A stretch of 64,000 nucleotides of DNA, from assembly GCF_001422545.1 (NCBI RefSeq), contig NZ_LMLE01000011.1:62001-126000 (forward strand), read 5' to 3'. A model generated the notes under the pieces. That model saw nothing but the letters and a program-made list of their open reading frames with translations. It was not told the origin of the DNA and did no database searches. Of this stretch, positions 1 to 7,047 are shown one piece after another. Made by a program: the position numbers and the translations under genes. This stretch comes from Pedobacter sp. Leaf41 (GTDB taxonomy: Bacteria; Bacteroidota; Bacteroidia; Sphingobacteriales; Sphingobacteriaceae). Every line of letters begins with the position of its first letter. Position 1 is the stretch's first letter.

Positions 1-105
1 CGTACTACTTATGGTATTAGCTACTATAAAAGGAATTGGACTAGAATCAGAAAGCTCAACAAAAGGCGATTCTATGTAATTATCTACTAATTTTAATACT
101 TCCAT
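1..105 (-). CDS. N-terminal fragment of a gene cut by the window edge
   Basis: An ATG at 105-103 on the minus strand opens 35 codons that reach base 1 without a stop, beginning MEVLKLVDNYIE. The start lies inside the 3' end of the upstream AAA ATPase gene (26-nt overlap), which suggests translational coupling in one leftward operon. In mobile elements the gene after a Sak4-like or RepA-like ATPase is often a primase or DUF3987-type protein, but too little is visible to name it. Product unknown. Confidence 0.5.
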   Translation of the reverse strand, partial: MEVLKLVDNYIESPFVELSDSSPIPFIVANTISST

Positions 106-949
106 CTTGGTTAAATTTTGTTATGGTGAATGATTGGTTAATTTTTTGTAGTTCTTCTTTTTTAGCGGTGAATTCATTCGCTAAATTTTGCTGATGAAAT
201 GGGTAATTTGTGTAGATAACTAAAAGTTCGTCTACAGAATTAGCAGAATCAATAAAAGATTTAATTTCCTGTAGTTCATTCTTGCCGTCATTACACCACT
301 CTAAAATTTCCTGCCCCGTAGTTTGTGTCACTTGAAATTCTGGTTTACCAACAAATAAATTGGTTCTATCTTTTGATGCTGTCGCATGGTGTTTAGCATC
401 AATATCTAATACTAGAGTAAATTCATAATCAACTCCATCCCTTTGAACTGCTTTAAGGCCTACTTTTTCAGGTACGTATTTTCCATCTTTTTGATTGAGT
501 ACATAATCCTGTTTAACCCTCATAGTAGAAATAATGTGGCAGTCAGCTTGAAGAATAGCATTTATGAATGCATTTTGCCTTGGGGTTATTTTACTCCAAT
601 TGGTAAAACTGTTACCACTCATGTTAGCATGGAGATCAATCAGATAATCCCAACAATGACTTGTGCTATCTATAATTATAACCTCAATTAGAGCTTTTAA
701 GCACATTTGAATAGCTTCTATATATTTTTCTGGGGTATAAGGTGCTTGGATATTTAATACATTGTAATCGCCTAAATTGCTATATAAGTCAGCGCTGTTA
801 TTTTCAGTATCAATGATTACAATCTTATTCCAATCACCACATAAACCATAAGCAATTAATAAGGCTGAATATGTTTTTCCTGCCCCACTAGAGCCTTGTA
901 TAGCCATTTTTATTTTGGCCTTTTTGCGTTCAGCTTTTCTGATTTCCAT
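80..949 (-). CDS. AAA_24-type ATP-binding protein, Sak4-like
   Basis: This 289-aa protein has a P-loop close to its N terminus (GSSGAGKT, residues 19-26) and a hydrophobic Walker B strand ending IIIDSTSH near residue 95, followed by a RecA-like core. This layout is that of phage nucleotide-binding ATPases of the AAA_24 group, which includes Sak4-type recombination mediators that work with a single-strand binding protein. A small beta-rich protein is encoded just upstream (1039-1365), which suits that pairing, but a terminator-like hairpin lies between the two genes. Role by inference: strand annealing or recombination for the mobile element. I see no helicase motifs or nuclease residues. Confidence 0.72.
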   Translation of the reverse strand: MEIRKAERKKAKIKMAIQGSSGAGKTYSALLIAYGLCGDWNKIVIIDTENNSADLYSNLGDYNVLNIQAPYTPEKYIEAIQMCLKALIEVIIIDSTSHCWDYLIDLHANMSGNSFTNWSKITPRQNAFINAILQADCHIISTMRVKQDYVLNQKDGKYVPEKVGLKAVQRDGVDYEFTLVLDIDAKHHATASKDRTNLFVGKPEFQVTQTTGQEILEWCNDGKNELQEIKSFIDSANSVDELLVIYTNYPFHQQNLANEFTAKKEELQKINQSFTITKFNQDGSIKISR

Positions 950-971
950 TTGTTTAAAATTTAGTCCATAA

Positions 972-1006
972 AAAAAGGACTACAGTTGTGTACCATAGTC
1001 CTTTTT
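972..1006 (-). terminator. Hairpin terminator between the small protein and AAA genes
   Basis: The arms 972-982 (AAAAAGGACTA) and 996-1006 (TAGTCCTTTTT) pair perfectly around a 13-nt loop. The hairpin ends in T on either strand, so it could stop transcription both ways. On the minus strand it lies 33 nt after the stop of the 1039-1365 gene and upstream of the AAA ATPase, so the latter may depend on read-through or its own promoter. Confidence 0.7.
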
Positions 1007-1038
1007 GATTTGAATGTTTCTAATGTGTTTTTCAGTAG

Positions 1039-1365
1039 TTAACCGAACACTGCTTGTTCTTCCGTTTGTTGATCATTAACTGAATACACATACCTATAAT
1101 TAAGCATTTTCACTTCTCCTGTCGCCTGTACAGTATATTCATATTCATCTGTTTCAACTTTAAGGATTTCCCCTTTAAGCTCTTTACCTACCAATGCTTT
1201 GCATGTATTTTCATCGAAGGTTGAAGACATTAATGTTTTCCTCATTGTGGCATAAGGTAAGCCTGTTGCTTCAGAAATAACGATTTCTACGTCTCCTTGT
1301 AATTCTAATAGGAAGAACTCGTTTCCATCTTTCTCTTTTGTTTGGTAACCAGTAATTAAAACCAT
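1039..1365 (-). CDS. Small beta-rich protein, possibly OB-fold ssDNA-binding
   Basis: This 108-aa protein is not a family I can name. Its sequence alternates short beta-type stretches (LELQGDVEIVIS, GEILKVETDEYEYTV) with polar turns, and it has an acidic tail (NDQQTEEQAVFG) resembling the acidic end of many single-strand DNA-binding proteins. The neighbour downstream is a Sak4-like ATPase, and such ATPases are commonly encoded beside an SSB. An OB-fold SSB-like role is therefore plausible but is inference from composition and context. It could equally be a plasmid-type accessory protein. Confidence 0.5.
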   Translation of the reverse strand: MVLITGYQTKEKDGNEFFLLELQGDVEIVISEATGLPYATMRKTLMSSTFDENTCKALVGKELKGEILKVETDEYEYTVQATGEVKMLNYRYVYSVNDQQTEEQAVFG

Positions 1366-1507
1366 GATAAATTTTCTTTAGGTGAATAAATAATTTGAAT
1401 TAGGAAGATGCAAGGGGGGACAAGCACTCTCTAAATTATGTGGGGGGAGTGTTCCGAGCCAGGCCATGAAATATCTGCTCAGAAAAAAAAACAAAAATTT
1501 TAAAAAA
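1366..1507. other. Leader region with G-runs and A-tracts upstream of the small gene
   Basis: No ORF of coding character is visible. The stretch holds two runs of six or more G (near 1413 and 1441) flanking a weak imperfect hairpin. A long A/T tract (about 1482-1509) serves as the T-tract of the neighbouring terminator on the minus strand. The promoter of the minus-strand gene ending at 1039 should lie here, but I see no clear TAnnTTTG box. Confidence 0.4.
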
Positions 1508-1535
1508 AATAGGATGCCGTTTCTGACATCCTATT
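1508..1535 (-). terminator. Rho-independent terminator after the RepA-like gene
   Basis: Arms 1508-1516 (AATAGGATG) and 1527-1535 (CATCCTATT) form a perfect 9-bp stem with a 10-nt loop. On the minus strand a long U-rich tract follows (complement of the A-run 1484-1509). It would end transcription leaving the RepA-like gene. Confidence 0.75.
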
Positions 1536-1537
1536 AG

Positions 1538-1609
1538 TAGCTTAAGTATATTAAGTAGCTTAAGTAATTAATTTAACTTAAACTACTTAACCCACTTAAG
1601 GTATTTAAG
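1538..1609. repeat. TTAAG-rich direct and inverted repeats after the rep gene
   Basis: TAGCTTAAGTA occurs twice in direct orientation, at 1538-1548 and 1556-1566 (18-bp step). Several further CTTAA/TTAAG cores, some inverted, follow up to the stop codon of the RepA-like gene at 1610. The array is AT-rich and compact, like the binding or melting region of a plasmid-type origin. The role is inferred only from the repeats and the adjacent RepA-like helicase gene. Confidence 0.5.
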
Positions 1610-2746
1610 CTAGTTGATTACTGCAAGCCCATATTTGCCCTTTTCAGGATTAATAATTCTTCCTAATGCCGTTCCTTTTTTCAAGTTGGCATAAAGAGTT
1701 GGCTCAGAAATCATTTTGTTAATTACTAAGCTCTCAGTTAGTAATTTTGCATCAATCAGTTCGTTTTCTCCGTTTAACTCTTTCAATTTGTCCAAAATCA
1801 AACCTAGACTATGATCTGATCTTCTCTTATCAAAAGTTGGATTAAGAATTTGATGTTCTTCGGCATTGCCATTAACATTCACCCATAGATTTTCATCCAG
1901 TTCAAATTTCTCCACAGTTGAATTATTATCATTTGCATATCTAGCTGCAACAAGTTTGCTATACCTCACATTGGATGAAGTCTTATTAATGCCAATTATA
2001 AAATCAGCTTCTTGAGAGATAACCCTACTGCCAGCTACGTTTTGCAATGTCATAGGCTGATCCTCATTCATTTTAGTACTGTGATGAATCATTATTAGGG
2101 TGATCTTTAGCTTATCTGCTAATTCTCTTATTTTCAACATAGTGAATCTAGCTATATCAGCGTTTTCAATTTGTCCATCAACCATTCTTGTGAGTGAATC
2201 CATAAATACAATTTTAGCCTCATTTTCCACTATTGCATTTTCAACAATATTCCAATCTTCATTTGAAGTAATTATTTTTGGAACATTTTCATTTGCAACA
2301 ATATAGTTGGCTAAAACGCTTTCTTTTTCCTCATCATTGAAACTCTCAAACTGTTTCATGTTTCTTTCAGTCCTGCCCTGATATGCCTCTTCCATGGAAA
2401 TAAAGAGAACTTTTTTGCTTGAGGAATTTATTTCTTTACCAAGAAATTCTTTTCTTCCTGCTGCAATACTCATCCCAAGATTTTCACAAAATATAGTTTT
2501 ACCAGTTTTAGCCACACCGTAAATTAGTCCAACAGATCCCTCTTTGATGGCGGGATATAGCATTGGGATTTTAGGCTCGTTTTTTACTCGGTTAAACATC
2601 TCTGCTAATGAGCAAGTGACATTTAATTTTTCTTTCTTTTTCTTATACTCCGTTTCAAAAATTGCTTTCTCACATTCAGGTTCAATACCTAAGCTTACAT
2701 TATTATAAGCAACCTCATCACTTTTTTTTACAGAATTTTCTGTCAT
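1610..2746 (-). CDS. RepA-like hexameric helicase / AAA_25 ATPase
   Basis: This 378-aa protein has a RecA-type core: Walker A GVAKTGKT at residues 77-84, an ISMEE strand near 116, Walker B KIVFMDS at 178-184, and an IMIHHSTK motif that matches the histidine-containing motif of RSF1010 RepA-type helicases. A winged-helix-like C-terminal tail follows. These features place it with RepA/AAA_25 replicative helicases of plasmids and integrative elements. Direct repeats lie on both sides (1538-1609 and 2799-2861), and a terminator follows the gene. I infer that it unwinds or initiates replication of the excised element. The N-terminal 50 residues are lysine- and glutamate-rich and probably disordered. 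Confidence 0.8.
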   Translation of the reverse strand: MTENSVKKSDEVAYNNVSLGIEPECEKAIFETEYKKKKEKLNVTCSLAEMFNRVKNEPKIPMLYPAIKEGSVGLIYGVAKTGKTIFCENLGMSIAAGRKEFLGKEINSSSKKVLFISMEEAYQGRTERNMKQFESFNDEEKESVLANYIVANENVPKIITSNEDWNIVENAIVENEAKIVFMDSLTRMVDGQIENADIARFTMLKIRELADKLKITLIMIHHSTKMNEDQPMTLQNVAGSRVISQEADFIIGINKTSSNVRYSKLVAARYANDNNSTVEKFELDENLWVNVNGNAEEHQILNPTFDKRRSDHSLGLILDKLKELNGENELIDAKLLTESLVINKMISEPTLYANLKKGTALGRIINPEKGKYGLAVIN

Positions 2747-2798
2747 ATAATTAATTTATAAATGCCTACATTGACATTTACCCACAGTGATCAAAAAC

Positions 2799-2861
2799 AT
2801 GTCCAATCAGTCTCTTTTGGAGTCCAATACTGGTCTAATTTGGACCAATATGTCCATTAGG
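2799..2861. repeat. Three 21-bp direct repeats (putative iterons or operator) upstream of rep
   Basis: The core (T/A)CCAAT recurs at 2802-2807, 2823-2828 and 2844-2849, exactly 21 bp apart (two helical turns). A fourth variant, TCCATT, is at 2853-2858. GGTCTAATTTGGACC (2832-2846) adds an imperfect dyad. The array lies about 50 bp upstream of the start of the minus-strand RepA-like gene, the usual place for iterons or an autoregulatory operator. Function is inferred. Confidence 0.55.
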
Positions 2862-2893
2862 CTATCAAGATAGGTTGTATTTATAGTGGAAAT

Positions 2894-3633
2894 TTAGCTA
2901 TCTGATAGGTTGTCAGGTAAAATAAACCTGTCTTTAGATTTTTTAGTGTCAGATTTATTGGGGTCTAATATTCTGTACACAGTTTCCTCATTAAACTGTT
3001 GCCCATCTGAGTCTATGAAATTCTCAAAGATGAATTGTTTTAATTCTTGTCTGTTATTCTCAATAAAAACACGTTTTAGATTATTTGTGCCTTGTGAGAG
3101 ATCATGAAATAAGGTTGCTAATTCATTTACTTTACCAAGCCATCTAATTTTTAATTGAGTGCTATTGGTATTTTCTAATGGGAAGATTGTGGATTTGGAA
3201 TAAGACGCTAAAAAATCGTTTAAGATTTTAACGACTTGATTGTTTGTGTCTTTGCTATGATATTCTTTTTTTCTGCACGAATAATTAATTGAAGTATTTC
3301 CTTTTGCAAAAGTTTAGTGTAATCCGCGACCTCTTTCTCTGATTTATCTAGGACAAAGCTCCGTACTTCGTTTATAAAGGTTTTATTCCACTCATTTAAA
3401 AAATCTTGTAAATGATGATCAAAAGTATAAACTCTTATTAGCTTTTCTCCATTTCTAAGTTCATAATTACCCCCATTTTTCACCATACTCGCATTATTAA
3501 ATATAGTTGGATCAAATGAAGAGTAAAATGTGTCAAAATCATGGAATTCGCTATAAATTACACTTATATAATTTTCTTCAATAAGTGTAAAATATGATTC
3601 TAATGGGTGTTTGGTATCGGGGTGGTTCTGCAT
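2894..3633 (-). CDS. Mobile-element protein split by a -1 frameshift
   Basis: The 0 frame starts at 3633 (MQNHPDTKHPLESYF) and stops at 3220 after 137 aa. The -1 frame stays open from the A-tract at 3265-3272 to a TAA at 2894-2896. It encodes clearly protein-like sequence (KIRWLGKVNELATLFHDLSQG, trimmed here). The two parts join smoothly as ...LIIRAEKK / EYHSKDTNNQ..., giving about 246 aa. The C-terminal part resembles a domain I associate with Bacteroidota mobile-element regulators such as RteC-like proteins, but I am not certain of the family. Either one base was gained or lost (pseudogene or sequencing error), or the full product is made by programmed frameshifting at the dnaX-type heptamer. 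No second start is needed if the frames are fused. Confidence 0.6.
3265..3271 (-). promoter_or_regulatory. A_AAA_AAG slippery heptamer at the frame change
   Basis: On the minus strand the 0-frame codons are GAA AAA AAG AAT, which contain the exact heptamer A AAA AAG used for -1 frameshifting in E. coli dnaX. The alternative open frame is the -1 frame entered at this point. I did not find an obvious strong stem-loop or Shine-Dalgarno stimulator by eye. Confidence 0.45.
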
Positions 3634-3690
3634 TGTTCTAAAAATATTGATTTAAGATATTGTTATGAATTGACAATATCGACCAACTAC

Positions 3691-4581
3691 TTAAGTATGA
3701 TGAACTCTCATTTCATCGATATTTAGAAACTTAAATTTTGTTGAAGGATAAAGAACATGGTGAGATCGTTTTATCAGGGAATTTTGATCAATATTTTCAA
3801 AAAAATTATATTCGTCTAGTATATTGAAAAAATTATACTCTTTATTCCTGTTTAATCCTTTGTCACTTAATACATTATAATATAACAATGCTAGTTCATT
3901 ATTTGAAAGCTGTGCCTGAATTAGATTGATGTATTCGACGTGATCATTTTGTGGTTTTCTGTTTTTCAAAGTGAACTGTAGGAGGTTATATAAATACCTG
4001 AAATAATGTCCTAATTCAGCGTGGAAATTTTTGTAAAAAATTAAATATGAATTGTTAATATCATCTCTGATTACTTCTCTTTCAAGGGATTCTATTTTTT
4101 TATTTTGCTGTATTTTTTCAAAAATTATTGCTAATTGCGATTGAGGGTTTATAGCGCCATATACACTATTGTACTCTTTACTTAATTCCTCTATTGCATA
4201 ATCTATAAAATTCTGACCCTCCGGATGTTCCTCTATAAAATTGATTATGACTTTCTTTTTCATTGAAAGCTTAATATTATGAAGTACATTCAACATATTA
4301 AAAAACGTAGTTTCAAATTGTTGTTTCTCAATAAATCTTTGGTTATCGGTAAATTGATCTTTTTGAATATTTAGAGTTAGAACAATTAATAGAACCCCAA
4401 TTATTGACCAGGTTATTGAAAGGATTTGTGCAGATTCCCCTAAAATTTTAGTGTAAGCTAAGTCTAAATTTCCTAATGGAGAAATCTTACCGTCTTGCCA
4501 AACTTTCAAAATAAAAGCAATTAGCAATAGCAAGCCAATAAAACCAAAAATATAGGTAACATATCTAATTATAGCTTTCAT
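3691..4581 (-). CDS. PutAbiC-like putative phage abortive infection protein
   Basis: This 296-aa protein has two N-terminal membrane helices (about residues 5-27 and 50-72) and then a soluble helical domain. The pattern FHAELGHYFRYLYNLLQF followed by QLSNNELALLYYN is what I know from the putative phage abortive infection (PutAbiC) family related to lactococcal AbiC. It probably sits in the inner membrane with the helical domain in the cytoplasm. Its start overlaps the end of the 320-aa gene by 4 nt (ATGA), so the two are translationally coupled. A defence role is inferred from the family and from the neighbouring PARIS-like pair; the mechanism is unknown. Standalone AbiC is described as a single gene, so the coupled partner is notable. 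Confidence 0.72.
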   Translation of the reverse strand: MKAIIRYVTYIFGFIGLLLLIAFILKVWQDGKISPLGNLDLAYTKILGESAQILSITWSIIGVLLIVLTLNIQKDQFTDNQRFIEKQQFETTFFNMLNVLHNIKLSMKKKVIINFIEEHPEGQNFIDYAIEELSKEYNSVYGAINPQSQLAIIFEKIQQNKKIESLEREVIRDDINNSYLIFYKNFHAELGHYFRYLYNLLQFTLKNRKPQNDHVEYINLIQAQLSNNELALLYYNVLSDKGLNRNKEYNFFNILDEYNFFENIDQNSLIKRSHHVLYPSTKFKFLNIDEMRVHHT

Positions 4582-5540
4582 TTTTTATCTTTCTGTTCAG
4601 CTTTAATGTCGGCAAGCAGTTTCATGGATGCTTTCTTAACATCCAATATTTCAGGAAATCCTTTACTATTTATATTGACAAAATGTGAAATGTCAATATC
4701 TGGGCTGAAATTATCCATCATTGAAGTATCTAATGTGTATGGGCGGCCATTTGCTTTGAAATATATTTTCAATGGTACATTTTCAAGTCCCGACACCTGA
4801 AAGTAAGTATCTACTTTCGCACTATCGTTAAGGATTATATTTCTTACAGAATTCATCAAATTGATTTTCTTATTTCTCTTAGCCACAAGATTAACTTCCA
4901 AAAACACATCAGCAGGATTAAAATTGTCGTTGCTGTTTCTTGGCCTGAATACATTCAAGAATTGTCTGGAATCCCTTGATTGAAAACTTACTTTTTTTAT
5001 CTCTGCTTCATCTAATATTCTATTAAACTCTCTAAAAGATGTGATTGGGTCAAAAGAGATGGTATAATCTGGGTGACTTTTGGTGAACTCTCCTCTGAGT
5101 GCCTTAACAAACATTGTGAAAACACCAAACTGCCTGAATCTCTGTAATAGTATATATCCCTTTGTTTCATTCTTAGGTATATCACAAAGAAAGTAGAAAG
5201 GCATTAAAGGAGAATCATCTTTTCCAATGGTACCTTTATTATTTCCTTTTCCATCTATAAAAGTTGATTCTACACCATAATCTCCTGTTTCAAGTTCTCC
5301 ATCAATACATCTACCAAATGGCTTAAACTCTTGTGTGTTTATTCTTAGCCGTTTTTGATTTGCTTTATCTTCAAATATTGAAAACGTGTTAGATCCATCA
5401 TTTAGTAAGGCTGGCAATTTTTGAATTAATGTAATAAGATCTGATCCAAAATCAAAATCACTCAAGACCTCTAAATCTTTTATACTCTGATTTCTTTTAT
5501 GAATTGTAATTGTATATACTGCAACTGTGGTTAAACTCAT
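4578..5540 (-). CDS. Unrecognised 320-aa partner of the AbiC-like protein
   Basis: I do not recognise this family. The protein is soluble, with no signal peptide or membrane segment, and is mixed alpha/beta. Visible landmarks are a central segment KGYILLQRFRQFGVFTMF, an acidic and glycine-rich loop near residues 85-105 (ELETGDYGVE, KGNNKGTIGKDD), and a lysine-rich C terminus ending EQKDKK. It is the first gene of a two-gene leftward operon and overlaps the AbiC-like gene by 4 nt. The pairing resembles a sensor plus membrane effector, which is inference. No nuclease, ATPase or NTP-binding motif is evident. The ATG at 5540 lies about 120 bp from the divergent ATPase gene, so the two operons share a promoter region. 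Confidence 0.65.
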   Translation of the reverse strand: MSLTTVAVYTITIHKRNQSIKDLEVLSDFDFGSDLITLIQKLPALLNDGSNTFSIFEDKANQKRLRINTQEFKPFGRCIDGELETGDYGVESTFIDGKGNNKGTIGKDDSPLMPFYFLCDIPKNETKGYILLQRFRQFGVFTMFVKALRGEFTKSHPDYTISFDPITSFREFNRILDEAEIKKVSFQSRDSRQFLNVFRPRNSNDNFNPADVFLEVNLVAKRNKKINLMNSVRNIILNDSAKVDTYFQVSGLENVPLKIYFKANGRPYTLDTSMMDNFSPDIDISHFVNINSKGFPEILDVKKASMKLLADIKAEQKDKK

Positions 5541-5622
5541 GAGTTGAAAGGGTTAATTTAATGTAAATATAATTAATGTTTAAACTACAATTTTAAAAGT
5601 TTTAACATTGCATAGAATATTA

Positions 5623-5630
5623 TACTTTTG
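5623..5630 (+). promoter_or_regulatory. -7 box (TACTTTTG) for the AriA-like gene
   Basis: TACTTTTG matches the Bacteroidota TAnnTTTG consensus and lies 32 nt before the ATG at 5662, giving a leader of roughly 25 nt. No clear -33 TTTG was found. The box also argues against the upstream TTG at 5608 as the start. Confidence 0.5.
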
Positions 5631-5661
5631 CTCAAATATTAAATTTTATTCTGCGCTCTCT

Positions 5662-7041
5662 ATGAAACTTAAAAGATTTATTGCGACAAATGCTCATGGT
5701 TACCTTAATTTTGATATTGATTTCTTTGAAGAGACTACATTTTTAATAGGAATTAATGGCTCAGGCAAAACCTCGGCTCTTAAGCTAATTTTGGGATTGA
5801 TCAGTCCGTCATGGATAAATTTAAATCAAATATATTTTGAAACTGCCATTTTAGTTTGTGAGACATCATCAGGAGAAGAAATTACTATACAAGCAGTAAA
5901 CCTTGATCAAAACAGTATAGAAATATCAATCTCTCCATTTGATATAAAACCCCATAAATTTTCTAGAATGGATATTTCGAAGGTTGATTTTACCGCCTCA
6001 AGACTAGAAAATAGATCAATTTTGTCATATATTTTGCGTCAGGAACAACGATTCCATCAAAATGCAGTGGTTAAAAAAATTGAAGAATTTACTACTCCGA
6101 TATTCCTCGGCTTAGATAGGAGAATTTATGAAGGTAGAGAAATAGATTTATTAAATCTAGATAATTTGACTCGTCAAAAACAACCCACTGAGCCTTTGAA
6201 AGGTAATCTGTTTGAGAGTTTAAAAGACATAGAAAAGTTGGTTTTTGATAATTATTTTCTCTATACTCAAGAGCAATCAGCTATAAATGAAACGCTTAAG
6301 AATCAAATTATTCAAAGTTCCTTTGAAGTTTTGAATGAAAATCAGTTAGAAATTAAAATTGATACTAATCCTGATGGATGGAAAGAAAGAAGATATCAAG
6401 TTTTAAAAGCGGCTAAGAAGATTAATGTTCCAGGTATAATTGAGCAACTTAATGAATTCTTTTCTACACTTGAGGGGCTACAGGCAATTCTTGAGAGAAA
6501 AAACAAATCAAATAAAAAATCACATTCGTTTGATAGACAAGAGGTTAGTGCTTTTCAGAAATGGTATATTAATATGCCTCAACTCCAAAGAATTGATAAG
6601 ATTATAAGCTTGTATGATGAATCTGAAGAAAAAATACAAACAGAATTTACGCCTTTTAAAAATTTTGAAAATCTAACAAATACTTTTTTAAAAGAAAGTA
6701 ACAAAAGATTGCAAATCGGAAACAACGGTGAACTAATCATTCATCTACCACAAAATCCTGAACCTACAAATATATTTAAATTATCTTCTGGTGAGCAGCA
6801 GATTTTGGTAATGCTTGCCCAACTGATCTTTAGTGAAAACAAAAAAACAGAAGGAAGTATTTTTATTATTGATGAACCTGAACTTTCCTTGCACCTAGAA
6901 TGGCAGGAGATTTTTGTTAAGTCAATAAAAGAAGCAAGTCCAAATACTCAATTTATTTTGGCAACCCATTCACCAACGATAATTGGTGCTTTAGAAAATC
7001 AAGATTTTTGTCAAGATCTGTCGCAATTTAATATTTTCTAA
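5662..7041 (+). CDS. AAA ATPase, AriA-like component of a PARIS-type defence system
   Basis: This 459-aa ABC-type ATPase has Walker A GINGSGKT (residues 30-37), a helical middle region, signature LSSGEQQ (374-380), Walker B IFIIDEPE (400-407) and H-loop THSP (435-438). It is therefore an OLD/RecF-like AAA_15 protein. The gene 6 nt downstream encodes a DUF4435/TOPRIM protein, and this ATPase plus DUF4435 pairing is the hallmark of PARIS, where AriA senses an anti-restriction trigger and holds back AriB. I chose the ATG at 5662 (MKLKRFIATN) because a promoter box lies between it and the TTG at 5608, and because the ATPase fold begins here. Other AAA + TOPRIM systems (for example Gabija or OLD) are less likely because the partner is neither UvrD-like nor fused. 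Confidence 0.75.
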   Translation: MKLKRFIATNAHGYLNFDIDFFEETTFLIGINGSGKTSALKLILGLISPSWINLNQIYFETAILVCETSSGEEITIQAVNLDQNSIEISISPFDIKPHKFSRMDISKVDFTASRLENRSILSYILRQEQRFHQNAVVKKIEEFTTPIFLGLDRRIYEGREIDLLNLDNLTRQKQPTEPLKGNLFESLKDIEKLVFDNYFLYTQEQSAINETLKNQIIQSSFEVLNENQLEIKIDTNPDGWKERRYQVLKAAKKINVPGIIEQLNEFFSTLEGLQAILERKNKSNKKSHSFDRQEVSAFQKWYINMPQLQRIDKIISLYDESEEKIQTEFTPFKNFENLTNTFLKESNKRLQIGNNGELIIHLPQNPEPTNIFKLSSGEQQILVMLAQLIFSENKKTEGSIFIIDEPELSLHLEWQEIFVKSIKEASPNTQFILATHSPTIIGALENQDFCQDLSQFNIF

Positions 7042-7047
7042 TAGGCT

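Noticed and set aside
443..691. An 82-aa plus-strand frame inside the AAA gene
   Set aside because: Antisense shadow of a well-supported ATPase gene.
2910..3107. A 65-aa plus-strand frame
   Set aside because: It runs antisense to the -1-frame part of the mobile-element gene, which has the more protein-like sequence.
5608..5661. Longer start for the AriA-like gene (TTG 5608)
   Set aside because: A -7 box lies between it and the ATG 5662, and the ATPase fold starts at the latter.
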